DNA from: Amia ocellicauda
Lineage: Eukaryota > Chordata > Actinopteri > Amiiformes > Amiidae
Direction of reading: 5' to 3'
NCBI RefSeq assembly: GCF_036373705.1
Contig: NC_089856.1
Span: 3,869,001 to 3,933,000 of the forward strand
DNA length: 64,000 nucleotides
Positions within the stretch are counted from its first letter, which is position 1. Every line of letters starts with the position of its first letter. Of the stretch, positions 25,684 through 36,590 are shown piece after piece. A model generated the notes under the pieces. The model did not search any database, had not been told where the DNA came from, and worked only from the letters and a program-made list of their open reading frames with translations. Position numbers and translations under genes: made by a program.

Positions 25684-27938
25684 CGGTGTACTGTAAGGGT
25701 GATCTGAACCGCTATATAGGTGAGAGGTGATTGCCTGGGTTGGAGGGCAATAAAGCCTGGCCTTCACCCAGGGGAAGTGAGAGGGGATGTTAATCAGCTG
25801 GAAACACAGGGCGAACGCAGAAGCACCAAGATTTGCTTTATCTGAGCGTGGCACGATTACAAGGAGGGCTGATTAGATTACTGATCGTTAATGACCAGCC
25901 ATAGTGGCCGGCTGCCCATCTCCAGATCAGGGCCGGCTTCCTGCTCTGTCCCCAGCGGCTGCTCAGCGTCGTGTGTCTTTGTCTTTTGCAGGGGGGACCC
26001 CAAACTGGTGAAGCTCAACGTGGCGATAACCTGTGGCTACCTCTTGTATGGTGAGTCTCGTCCTCGATGAGCCTCCTCTCTGGCGGGCAGACTGGACCCT
26101 GTAGGCCACACTTAGACCCAGTGGTTGCCCAGAAAGAGGGGGCGCCCCAATTGGCTGAACACTGGCAGGGGTAGGCGGGGCTAGAGACTGCCTGGGTTCC
26201 CTTCGGACTGTTGCATAACAGAACAGCCCCCCAGTGAGAGTGGCATCAGTCCCCACCCATGATGCACCAGTACAGCATTTTGCACGGGACTGTGGAAAAC
26301 TGATTGCATAACAGGCAGGCAGGCAGACAGACAGGCCTAGAACCTGTCTGTCTGTCCTGAGCCATCCCCAGTATGAGGTTCACCCCTACAAACCTGATAA
26401 ACAGTTGACGAATCCAGAACTGGGAGAGCTAGCAAAGAGAAAGTTACTGGAAACATTAACTGGAAAGTTATAAATAGACACACAGATAAAGTACATGTTT
26501 TCTTGGCTTGTCTCAACCCTCCCCCCACAAACAAGTTGTACAAGTCAGAGCTGCTGGAGCACATTCTGGGCTGAGACCGTGAGCTCGTTTTTCAGCCCCG
26601 GCCTCTTCTCCCTCCCTGCTATCGGCGGCCGCTCACAGAGGTGCTCAGTCTTTAATCTTTCACAAAACACCTTTCTGCCTCTGTCTGCAGCACGAGCCCA
26701 ACGCTGGGAGCTTACAGCCCAATCTTTTAATTTGTTTATTCCATGATGCACCCTTTGCTTTTCCAGTTGCTACGATTCACAAATCTCCTTCACGGGTGAG
26801 CGCTGGCCAACCTCAGACACCCAATCGACAGCCACTCCTGACAGACAAGCCCAACCTGTACAGCTCAAACAATACGGCAAACGCCTCCTCCGATTGCTTG
26901 TTTGCACTTTAATCTGTTGTCACAATGTCTTGAGGCTTGTGTTTTGGAAACAAACAAAACAATTACGTTAAGTCTCCTGTACAGAAACGACGTATTGTGA
27001 GGTGGCTGAACAATGAAGCAATCTCAGCAATGCAAGGTATTTAGTTATTTCGTTTTTGCCAGTGTAACATATAATGGACCCCAGGCGTGCAGAAAATGAA
27101 ACGCTGCAGGAGAATACTCAGGGGTGGGAAGGTGTTTTGAATGCATTTGAATGAGCCCAAGTAGGTTTCACTAGCTGCCGTTTTGTGGAGATTCCACTAG
27201 AGGGAGACGGCGCTCTCTCTCGTTTTTTTATTTTTTTGGTGGTGATGTTCTCTTTCCCTTCCTCCCCCTTCCCCACAGATCTGCTGCTGCTGGCCTGTAA
27301 CTGGAGCGCCATCGGAGACAGCTTCTTCGTTTGTCACCACTTGGCGGCGCTCTACGCCTACGGATACGTGCTGGTAAGGAGGGAAACGGATACGTCCACC
27401 CTCGATAAGCTTTACTAAAAGGGGACGAAGAATTTGAGATACTCATGCCTGACCGGATGACTAAGCATGTTTCGGTCACAACGAAACTCAGGCAGAGATT
27501 CAGCTGGAGACGAGGCCCTGACCAGATTCTGTTTGTTTGCTATCGCACATTTAAATCCCATCGATGATTCACACTATCTAATGTTTTGAATTCCTTCTAA
27601 AATCGGGTACCATTCAATTACAAAAATGTGAAGAGAGGCTGAATTCTCGTACAGGGCAAACAGCATCACCGATTCGGCTCACTCACCGAGAGTGGCGGCT
27701 CTGGATCCGTCGGCCGATCCTTTACACGTGACAGAGCCGTTGCGTCTCTGCTGTACGTGACGTGTAAAATGCGCGTCATGTGGCCCGAGGGAAGGTGGCG
27801 TGGTTCTGGTGCCAGCCTCTGTGTGCTGATGCCCTGTCCTCTGTTCCAGAGCCGAGGCCTGTTGCCGTACTTCGCCAATTTCCGTCTCCTCTCCGAGCTC
27901 TCCACCCCCTTCGTCAACCAGCGGTGAGTGGCATTGAC

Positions 27939-27969
<31 letters not shown>

Positions 27970-28446
27970 GCCTCATCACCAGCTCTCGCATGCTATCTTT
28001 TCTCACTCTCTCACTCTCTTACTCTGTCCCTCTCCAGCTTGATCTCTTGGTGTAGAGAGAGACACAGACAGGACAAAGACAGACAGAGAGAGACAGACAG
28101 AGGGAATGTCAGAGCGAGATAAAGAGATGGGGGAGAGAGACAGAATGACAGACAGAGACAGACAGAAAAATAGATGGGGAGAAGGAGGGATGGAGGGAGA
28201 GAGATGTATTACTGTTTTATTAAAAGTATAATATATAAATGTGCTAGTTATTTTTCAAAGTGATTTAGAGTTAAATTCCCTTGTTAATCAATCCTAGAAC
28301 TCCATGGAATGCCAGTCCAAAGTTAACACACACACTCAGCCCTCCATTCGGTATTCATCAACTTTGAAAAATATATATAATGGATGAGTCAGCCTAGTTT
28401 TGGGTGTTTTTATTAAACTGCATGAATCACCAGATAACATTGTTTG

Positions 28447-28492
<46 letters not shown>

Positions 28493-29302
28493 GTATAACA
28501 GATAATAGAGTTTTAAACTGAAGCTGAGGAGGACAACCCCAATCTTGCACCTTCCTGAGCATTAGTGTCCGGCAACAAACACACTTTACCAGCATTCCTT
28601 GCTCTGCATCCCTGCCCCACCCCCAAACACTGCCTTTGCAACAGCTCCGTGCCTCACTCCACCTAACGGGGGGGTTCGATGGGCTCATCCTCATGGCCAG
28701 GTCATCGTTCGCTCAGTCAAGGCCAATATAGACTCTATTTAGCTTTGAATACATGTTTGATGGGGTTGTCCAAACTCCTGAATTACAAATATAAGGTATA
28801 GTCACACACGATGGATTGGGCACATGACGCACACACATACGCACACATGTAATACACTTAGACACACACACACACACACCCATGCGCACAGACACACACA
28901 CACACACATTACACACATTACACACACCAAAGTAATTCCCTCCCGCGGTTTTCCCCCTGTGTCAGGTGGTTCTTCAACGCGCTCTCGTACCCGCGCTCGG
29001 ACTGGCGGGTGGTGCTGAACGGGATGGCCATGTCAGCGGTGTTCTTCGTGGTGCGCATCGCCGTCATGCCCTCCTACTACGGCCGTGTCCTGTCCACGCT
29101 GGGCACACCCGCCTTCGAGCGCCTGGGCCTGGGGGCGCAGGTGGCCTGGATCCTCTCCAGCGTCAGCCTGGACATCCTCAACGTCATCTGGATGTACCGC
29201 ATCGCCCGGGGCTGTTACGGGGTGCTGACGGGCACCCGGAGGAAGGCCAAGGAGTCCTCTGAGGCTGGTCCCCCCCCCATCGCCAATAACCACAGAGACT
29301 GA
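21991..29302 (+). CDS. tlcd4: TLC domain-containing protein 4-like (TMEM56 type), six coding exons
   Basis: Joined CDS 21991-22136, 23682-23771, 25992-26050, 27279-27373, 27850-27923 and 28966-29302 is 801 nt, giving 266 aa plus TGA; from memory human TLCD4 is about 263 aa. Every junction is GT-AG and the frame holds throughout. The protein has an N-terminal hydrophobic segment (residues 5-30), the EWNSRLVSTVHALVVG stretch that opens the TLC domain, a paired histidine (H118-H119) in FVCHHLAALYAYG, the LSTPFVNQRWFFNAL motif, two C-terminal hydrophobic helices (about 172-190 and 212-235) and a short basic tail. TLC proteins are multipass membrane proteins related to TRAM, LAG1 and CLN8; the job of TLCD4 is poorly known and lipid handling is an inference. 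The first ATG has G at -3 and +4. A second in-frame ATG lies two codons on, so the exact start is uncertain by two residues. Family assignment is strong; orthology (TLCD4 or an ohnolog lost in mammals) is not settled here. Confidence 0.9.
23682..23771 (+). CDS. tlcd4: tlcd4 coding exon 2
   Basis: Acceptor TTCCAG, donor GTAAGA, 90 nt. It completes Arg49 and encodes residues 50-78 plus two bases of Trp79. It holds the STVHALVVGLLCLYILWFDD segment, a transmembrane helix followed by an acidic loop, the most recognisable TLCD4-like stretch after the histidine pair. Confidence 0.9.
24391..24455. repeat. (GA)n microsatellite
   Basis: GA run with a few GGGA interruptions in tlcd4 intron 2; a TC-rich tract precedes it at 24186-24243. 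Confidence 0.9.
25644..25680. repeat. (TG)n microsatellite
   Basis: Uninterrupted TG run of 18 units in tlcd4 intron 2. Confidence 0.92.
25992..26050 (+). CDS. tlcd4: tlcd4 coding exon 3
   Basis: A 59-nt exon between acceptor TTGCAG and donor GTGAGT. It completes Trp79, encodes GDPKLVKLNVAITCGYLLY and ends with the first base of Asp99. It is too short to find without frame and homology support, but phase, splice sites and family sequence agree. Confidence 0.87.
27279..27373 (+). CDS. tlcd4: tlcd4 coding exon 4 (HH motif)
   Basis: Pyrimidine-rich acceptor CCCCACAG, donor GTAAGG, 95 nt, residues 99-130. It carries the membrane segment after Asp99 and the paired histidines H118-H119, a hallmark of TLC-domain proteins. 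Confidence 0.9.
27850..27923 (+). CDS. tlcd4: tlcd4 coding exon 5
   Basis: Acceptor TTCCAG, donor GTGAGT, 74 nt, residues 131-154 plus two bases of Arg155. It encodes the NFRLLSELSTPFVNQ region, strongly conserved in TLCD4 proteins. The next intron starts with a (TC)n run and holds (TA)n and (CA)n arrays. Confidence 0.9.
28057..28205. repeat. GACA/GAGA-rich tract
   Basis: Degenerate (GACAGA)n and (GA)n sequence in tlcd4 intron 5, following the (TC)n run at 27944-27969. Confidence 0.75.
28449..28487. repeat. (TA)n microsatellite
   Basis: About 19 TA units in tlcd4 intron 5. Confidence 0.92.
28826..28925. repeat. (CA)n-rich tract
   Basis: Interrupted CA runs ending about 40 bases before the tlcd4 exon 6 acceptor. 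Confidence 0.85.
28966..29302 (+). CDS. tlcd4: tlcd4 terminal coding exon 6
   Basis: Acceptor TGTCAG; the exon opens by completing Arg155 and reading WFFNALSYPRSDW. It encodes two hydrophobic helices separated by a short loop, then a basic RGCYGVLTGTRRKAKE tail and a polar end, stopping at TGA 29300-29302. It is noticeably GC-rich at third positions compared with the AT-rich flanks. Confidence 0.92.
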
Positions 29303-31802
29303 GGATGCCCCCCATCTCCCTGGTCCTCCCCCGAACCCCACCTCGCCCCCAACCGGCAAAGCAGCCCTCCTGCCCTGCAGTGTGTCCGTTTTCAGGCTGG
29401 CTGCCATTGCATTATAATGGATCGGTTTGCCTTGCGGTGGCTCCCCTCCCTGGTGTGGCGGACCCCCTGTGTCGGCCGGCTTTGGGCCCAGCTGAGCCCC
29501 TCGCTGCCCCAGTGGACCCTGTCAGCTGTTCGCAAGCTCTTGGGCAGGAGGAAGGCGGTCAAGTAGTTTGGTGATGACAACAACTTGGGGCTGGAATGAG
29601 AGCTAGCCGTCCAGCCGACACAGGGGGTCCCTGGTGGGGCAACCACTCCTGGAGTGGATTTTACTGTATGAAGACACCCCCTTTGCTGGGACTCCAGGGG
29701 CTCTCTTTCGCAACAGAGCAGCCCTTTCCTCTGACAAGAGTGTCATTGCCTCCCCACCCTCCCTAATTCCCCCAGGTGGGTATCCTCCAGGGGCCTGCGA
29801 GGGACCAGATACTGTGAATCCTGCTGCTCTGCTGTGCTGCCGTGGGGGTGATATTGCAAGGCAGGCTGGGATAAAGGCTGGGACGGATCACGCAGAGTCT
29901 CCTGTGCCCGGCCGCCCCATTTCATTCCCACCCACTCCTCCCTCCAGAACCACACAGAACTGCTGCGAACTGATTGAAGCTGCTCGCAACTCTTGGACCT
30001 CATAAACACGATGCCTACACCCCAGACAGACACCGAGGGGCCTGCACATCCAACCTACTTACCTGCCCAACCACCCACTCATCTACCCACCTGCCTAAGT
30101 TGCTGACCTAATCACCCACCTGTTCTCCTACTTGCCTAGCTGCCCACCCACCCACCAACCTAGTCTTCCTGCTCTCTGGTGCCAGCACTGCCAACTTCCC
30201 CCCTTCTATCCTGACAGATGTGTGCCTGCCCTGCAGCCCTCTTTGTGACCCCGTCCACCAGCTGCCCTGCAGACAGACCCTATGGAAGCGAACTTCACCT
30301 TGACACAGGAGGTAGTCGCACAGCAACACAAGGCCAAGCACAAAATGGAGTGCGAGTGTGTGTTGGTTTCTGTTGATGTTGTTGTATTTGTTCTTTTTTA
30401 AAACCAGAGACCATTCCGCCCGTCTTTCTTGCACAGTCTCTGGAAGCTCATCAGTCTTGAGGATTGTGATCACTGAAGTATCCCACTCCCATTGGCTGAT
30501 GACTTTGTCCCAGACTTCCCTGAGTGGCTTCCCACCATTCCCTCCTACACGTCCACAGTAGTCAGTTACATGATACCTCAGCGCTGCAGATTTCCCCTCC
30601 TAATCTGCCCCAGTCCCAATGAGGGGTGACCCCCAGTTGTCGGCCCAGGCTGACATCTCTTTCCCATCCACACACCTTTTGCCCGTAAACTAACTTCCCT
30701 CGCTTTTTTGGGCTCTGTGTCCAGGTGGACGTCCAGTTTGCCGGCCCTCGCTGATGAAGACCCACACATTCTTGTCCTGATGTCTTCCCCCATCTTGGGC
30801 AGCAACTACCTGTCATAAACGTGGGGCAGTGTTGTGTTGTGTTGCTGTGGAAGGTCCACCACAAACGCTAGATCCGTTCCTTCTGTACCGCCAGGGACCT
30901 TTGGACCACACGTGGCCTTATTGATGTTTCAGGTAAAGGTAAAAGCAGGTGTTTCTGGTTTACGTGCAGAGGTTGTACGATCTCGGGGATCAGGTCCTGG
31001 ATTTGGACAGGAGCTCTGCATGGTTCAACCTGGTACTTTTATATTGTCAACAATAACCATGCAGTTGTATTATATCTATTACACTGTTAATGTTATTGAT
31101 TAGATGAGAACAAAAGACACAAATCAAGTTTATTTTTTTAACCCCTGCCTTACTTATGTGGAAGCCACTGCAAGAGACAGGTGTCCGTGTCAGAGGGTGG
31201 GGTGTCTGGGATATTGGAATGCAGTCTAGGATTAATCAAGCCAATCGGAGGAGGCCTTTAAACCCATTCCATGGTGACCGACCTGACGGGGGGCCAATCA
31301 CGTGGCTCTGCAGGAGACGGACGGAAGCCCCCCGCTCTTGTGCGGCACAATTGGCGTGTGGATGGATGAAGGGGGGGGGTTAATCCGGTCCTATGCTGCA
31401 ATCTTAGAACCCGACAGGCAGCTTCTTTTTCTCGAGGTGCTCTTTCTCCTCCCTTGAAGAGGACGACACAGAGGTTTCTAATGTGCGATTGCTGCAGAGG
31501 CCAATCCTACATTAGCAGAGCCTGCCTTCGGTCGTCCACTCGTGCTCCCAGACTTTGCACCCTGTTTGCGATTCCAGGTCTCAGACGGGGCGTCCGAACA
31601 GAAACCAGTGGATCCTGACACCTTCACAGCCCTTCAGTGTTAATCAATATAATCGAGTAGCAGCATCCCATCTGACCTACAGACACTACCTTTACGAAGA
31701 AGTTAAAGTGATTTCACACCAATCAACTAGAATCCACTATGAGACTAATGACATTGTTTCTTTTGTTTTTATCAGTCCAGATTTGTTCTTTTAAGCAATG
31801 CA

Positions 31803-31847
<45 letters not shown>

Positions 31848-32014
31848 TACTTTCTTTCATTGATGCAGCTCCCTTTGTTATTTTCTTGGGAATCCACCAC
31901 ATCCATCCCTGTGCCTATATCTGTAATGGAACTCGGTCGGGACCTCACCCCCCGACTCCCAACGTTGTACTAGCCGAGAAGTAGGATAAGATTACTTGAA
32001 AGTACTTCAATAAA
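29303..32014 (+). other. Probable tlcd4 3' UTR with candidate poly(A) signal
   Basis: No convincing open frame follows the tlcd4 stop. The first AATAAA seen downstream is at 32009-32014, giving a possible 2.7-kb 3' UTR. It starts GC-rich and ends in an AT-rich stretch with an ATT trinucleotide array (31804-31848). A variant signal could end the transcript earlier. Confidence 0.35.
31804..31848. repeat. (ATT)n microsatellite
   Basis: About 15 ATT units in the probable tlcd4 3' UTR. Confidence 0.92.
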
Positions 32015-33276
32015 CCTGCATTTTGAGGGGGTAAAGGAAAACAAATCTCGGAGGAAGCAATGTTGTCTCTTTTGTGATTGTTATGTATCTTCGCAGCGTC
32101 GAGCAGCCCCGAGAAGAGCCTGGAGGCGTCTTCGAGCTCTGAACCCGGCCCGGGCAGTGTTTCCCAACCTTTCCAAGCTTAAAACACACACATCTGCTAC
32201 ACAACAGATCTTGTGTGACACACCAACCATCCCCAGCTGCCCCGTCCCGTTGAGAAAGAAACCTGACTGAGAATCCTGAGCTTGGCCTGATCCACAGAGT
32301 TGTGTAATTCAACACTAGCCTTGTGCACTTTTCAGATGTTTTTGTGTGACGTTTTTCACTAAACGTCCAAAGCTTTGATTTAAACAGATATAGGCCCATA
32401 CAAACCTACACAGTAGATGTATATTTTGCTAAATAATGCATTGACATAAAGTGAGGAAAATGTGGTTGCGTTTTGGTCTGGATGAGAGTCCCCGGTAAAT
32501 GTTGGCTTGACATGAGGTTGGGGTTCAGGCCGTTTGGGATGTGAGGGTTGTGGAAGGTTCTGTTAAGAGTTGCCTCAATATGCAGGTACTGTCTGTTGGT
32601 TTCTAAAGCACATATTTACTTTAATGTACTACTGTATCAGTGTTCCCCAAAAAAACCCACTTAGTGTTAATCCTGTGATTTATTATATGAATTACATTGG
32701 AGAAAATAGCAACTGAGCCTTAGCTGATAGCCTGTTCCTCAACATATTCAGAAGATGTGTGTGTAAAGCGGACAGCATTGAAGAGAATTAATTCAGGCAC
32801 TGCTGGAACTAATATGAAGAATATCCTTGTCAAAAAACATCGTCAAATTAAACTCGGTACAAGTTGTAAAATTACATTGATGAATACGATTAAAGCTTAT
32901 TCTACATTTTATTATGAATGTTTTAACAGCACCTTAAGATATACTGTCTATGTTTCAGTAAGGATTTGCAAACATGTTCTACTTTGTCTTTAGTTTTCAC
33001 ATACATATATTTTAATCTAACAGGTGAATTCCTAGTGGCATCAATGTAATTGTGCCCCTTGTGTGGACTTTAATTGACCTATTTTAATATATATCTACAG
33101 TACATATTCTTAATCGTCATATTAGTACCCAAGTAAAGTCTCATGGTAATTTGCCAGTTGTCCTACACACACACATATTATTATATATTTTGTTTTTGTT
33201 GTTTTGATCATTTCTCCTCTATGTCTGCCACTTGTCCCCACTTTCACCTATGTAAGGTCATACAGTGCTGACTGTA

Positions 33277-33375
33277 TAATAAGAGTGGTTGGTATTCACA
33301 GCAGCTTTTTAAAAATGTAATACGTTACGTATTACATTTTTAAAAAGCTGCTGTGAATACCAACCACTCTTATTA
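33277..33375. repeat. Perfect 99-bp palindrome
   Basis: Two 49-base arms are exact reverse complements around a single T at 33326. The left arm starts TAATAAGAGTGGTTGGTATT; the right arm ends with its complement at 33375. There is no mismatch. It could form a cruciform or, if transcribed, a 49-bp hairpin. Origin is unknown: a very young foldback element, or an assembly or sequencing foldback artefact. Confidence 0.9.
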
Positions 33376-33659
33376 ATATCCATTGTTAGGACATAATGAT
33401 TTCATTAACCAAATGCAACGTCGTTGTTTTCCATAAAGCTGGCCTGATTACATTATTATCACACATATTTACAGATACTGAATAATAGATGATATACTAA
33501 TACCATAATCTATAATTGAGTGAAATACATATAGTTTTGATTAAATAAATCCTATGAGAATATACTGAAATTGCATATTTTTTATTTGTGTGCGATATAT
33601 GCAGTTTTAGCGGAATACACATCATCACAGTGTATATCCGCACCCTGCTGTATATTCAC

Positions 33660-34140
33660 GGAGCTGGGTTCATATATCTACCGTATTATCTCGGGCAAAC
33701 GCGCACACGGAGATAAGCGGACCGGTAAAACGTCAGGTAGCGCTCACCTCTCGCTACGGCAAGCAAGATGGGTCGATTCAGACTTCTCGCGTATGGGCTT
33801 ATGATGTATGTATCCCACTGCTGTAGGCCTACACTGGACCAGTACTTAATAAGGCTAACTTTTCTCGGGAGAGCGGTTTACGTCTGGTTGTCTTCACTGC
33901 GCGTTTCTTTTCTACACATTGTCTGCAACTGCACAATATGACTTGGACTGATGAGTGCGGTTCGGGGCTTGTAGCATTGTCAAGCTGCTCCCGGACGGTG
34001 TCTGCTGTGTGGCAGCCCGTCCCGCAGCCGCGCCGTGATTGATTCCAGCCGCCGTGAGCGCTCAGCCGGGTCAGCGCGGTTTCGTCTTATTTTTACCAAA
34101 AATGGTCACACGGAGTCGCCGACTTGTAGGCTTCCCTCCT
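33660..34140. promoter_or_regulatory. CpG-enriched patch, possible unannotated promoter
   Basis: CpG density rises sharply in an AT-rich intergenic region (CAGCCGCGCCGTG, GAGCGCTCAGCCGGGTCAG, and many others). No gene start was found within several kb on either strand. It may be an upstream start for cnn1, a non-coding RNA promoter or an enhancer. Confidence 0.25.
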
Positions 34141-34805
34141 ACACACAGTGATTTGTAAAGGCCAGCAGCTTCGCCGGGTTTGGGATTCATCCAGCTGGAG
34201 AAGGTGTTGCACTTACCGGCTCCCAGACGAACTCAAACTCGCCACATTCCTGACGACGGTCCTCATCGCAACACGAAAGGCTGACAATTAATTCGTGTTA
34301 TTATTGCAGCTACACGAATACTAATACCGTCACCCGTTCATCAGCGCCGCTACCGTCAACGTATACACTGCAGTTTGAAGAAACACCAGGAACCCTGAAC
34401 TGTCAGGTTAAATGATGTAAATTAGAGTTCAGTCGCTCAGTTTAGATGAGCTGAGTCTCAGGGGAGAGAGCGCTTTGTTTCAGCCACTCCCGTAACGATA
34501 AAGCGTGCATTTCTTTGGCCCCTTTTGCAAGAAATGAATTTAAAATGAATTCAGAATTGAATATATTAAAAAAAATAATAATAATGAATGGAGAGTGAAG
34601 TCTGTTCTTAGAAGGTGCTGAATGTGAAGTCAGGCCGCTCCTCTTTCACACACACACACAGCTACATCATTGAATGCTTTCTGCAGCCAAAGCTCCTGCA
34701 TTCTTCACAGTCTCTCAGGGTAGGAAACCTTTTTCCATAAATAGCCAAGCTCAGCACAGGCCGGGGGGCTGGGCAGTGCTGTGCCCATGCGATCACACAC
34801 TGGGT

Positions 34806-34808
<3 letters not shown>

Positions 34809-34869
<61 letters not shown>
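34809..34869. repeat. (TC)n microsatellite
   Basis: Nearly uninterrupted TC run of about 30 units, intergenic between tlcd4 and cnn1. Shorter TC tracts occur at 36172-36204 and 37741-37770. Confidence 0.92.
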
Positions 34870-34872
<3 letters not shown>

Positions 34873-35523
34873 AGCTGTTTCTATCTCCATACTCCATACC
34901 ACCACCACCACCCTGCCCAGAGCTCTCCAGAGTCGGACTGGAGTCTTCCAGGACCTCAGGGTGTCCTGGGCTTGTTTCCCTTCACTGGATTCAGCGCTCG
35001 ACTCATTTTCCTTGAGCTACTTCTGTGCTCTGTTTCAAGTTTTAAGATTACCTTTAAAATAATAACAATGTCCCCCATTTCTTAAAATATGTATTCAGAG
35101 TCCCTTCGAGAGTGGAGGTTGGAGGACAGAAGCAGAAGGCCTCCGGGATGGTGAGACCCCTGCCATTTAACTGGATTTCACTTTCATTCAGAACACTCCC
35201 TAGTAATCCCGTGCTTCTCAAGTGAGACGGTTGAGTGTCAGTCCGTCTCCAGCGGTCAATCCTGCGTTTGAACATCGATCTCTAAACGCACACTTGTACC
35301 CTGAGGCCGTTCGAACAGTCAGCTTCATCCTGTGCTCAAGCCTTGTTGAATAATAAAACATACAAAACAGAAAAACAGAAAGAGGTGGATCCAAATTCAG
35401 TAAGCTGGCTTCAGAACGCAGTAAACAACCAGGAAGAGATCACGACTGGGGCCAATTAGGGGCCACTTCAACAGGGCCTTGTATGTGAGCACAAGGACTT
35501 TCTCTTCCCTTCTTTGAGTTAAA

Positions 35524-35815
35524 GCAGTGGTTCTCAACCCCCCATCCTGCTAGTTTTTGTTCCAACCCAGCTCTCAATTACTTAATTTAACTAGTAATTT
35601 CCAAATTCAGATCCTTTTAATTATTTTAAACAGAAGGGGGTTTTAAGATTAACTGTATAAGGAACTTGTCTTACTAAGGAACCACCTTTTTTTATCAGTT
35701 ACACAACTTAAGAAGTCAAATGTAAGCAAATTATTACTTCAATTAAGGGTTCAATTAAGTAACTGTCAGATCAATTGGAACTAAAACAGGCAGGGTGGAT
35801 TGAAAGCACTGCTCT
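35524..35815. mobile_element. MITE-like repeat, copy B
   Basis: Ends AGCAGTGGTTCTCAACC (35523-35539) and its imperfect complement near 35800-35812 (GATTGAAAGCACTGCT). The interior shares CTCAATTACTTAA and CAATTAAGGGTTCAATTAAG with copy A, so the two are diverged members of one family. Confidence 0.55.
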
Positions 35816-36169
35816 GACAGTGTACTGACCGCGTTCAGAAATCTCACCCTTTAACAATTTGTCACTAACTAAACCCCCCCACCCCCCGGACCCTGAGACC
35901 GTGTCTGTGTCCTCAGTCCACCCCATCTCGCTACCCTGGCCCGGGCGGTGCTGTGGCCCCGTCTGTTCGTTGGCAGCCCCGGGACAGATAGGAGGCGACT
36001 CAGCCCTGAGACAGAGATGAGGTGCTTGGCTATTGGGCATTGTTTAGAAGACAATCCTTCATCAGCACTTGTGTGAGTGTCTTAGATGAGATCATAGAGG
36101 GAGGACCACACAGCCAACTTCTATAAATGGCAATCAAGGAGTTTGACAGTTTAAAATGTAGCTTCTCTC

Positions 36170-36209
<40 letters not shown>

Positions 36210-36580
36210 CCCGAGTATAGTAGAGTGATAAATTCCGCGTGTGATCTGAGAGTCGAGGCATTTATTCATTTATTTGAGCCACTCTTCTTTTCCAGATGTG
36301 ACCTTTTCCCAGAATGTTATATAGTGTGTGCAGGTACGGTTTATTCTACATTTTATGTCTGCAGTATACTATCTACCTAAGAGACAGAACTTAAATTCAG
36401 CCACTTGTGAACTACCCACAGCACTTTGAAGCAGGATGAGTTCAGATTCATGGTTGGTGTGCAGAGATCCGATCAGACCCGCATGTGTGGCCGATTGCCT
36501 TACTGGAAGAGTGCGCGTATCAGAGTCGTGGCTTATCTGTGGCACACACTCAAAAGCAAGTGTTTGTATTTTTTTTCGGG

Positions 36581-36590
36581 CCAAATTTGG
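36581..36590. promoter_or_regulatory. Perfect CArG-box match 5.7 kb upstream of cnn1
   Basis: CCAAATTTGG matches CC(A/T)6GG on both strands. It lies far upstream of cnn1 in unique-looking sequence. A chance match is possible at this distance, so this is listed only as a candidate SRF site. Confidence 0.25.

Noticed and set aside
29033-29407. 124-aa minus frame opposite tlcd4 exon 6
   Set aside because: Antisense shadow of a real exon.
33277-33375. Palindrome as a microRNA precursor
   Set aside because: Perfect pairing with a one-base loop is unlike microRNA hairpins, which need a loop and usually mismatches.
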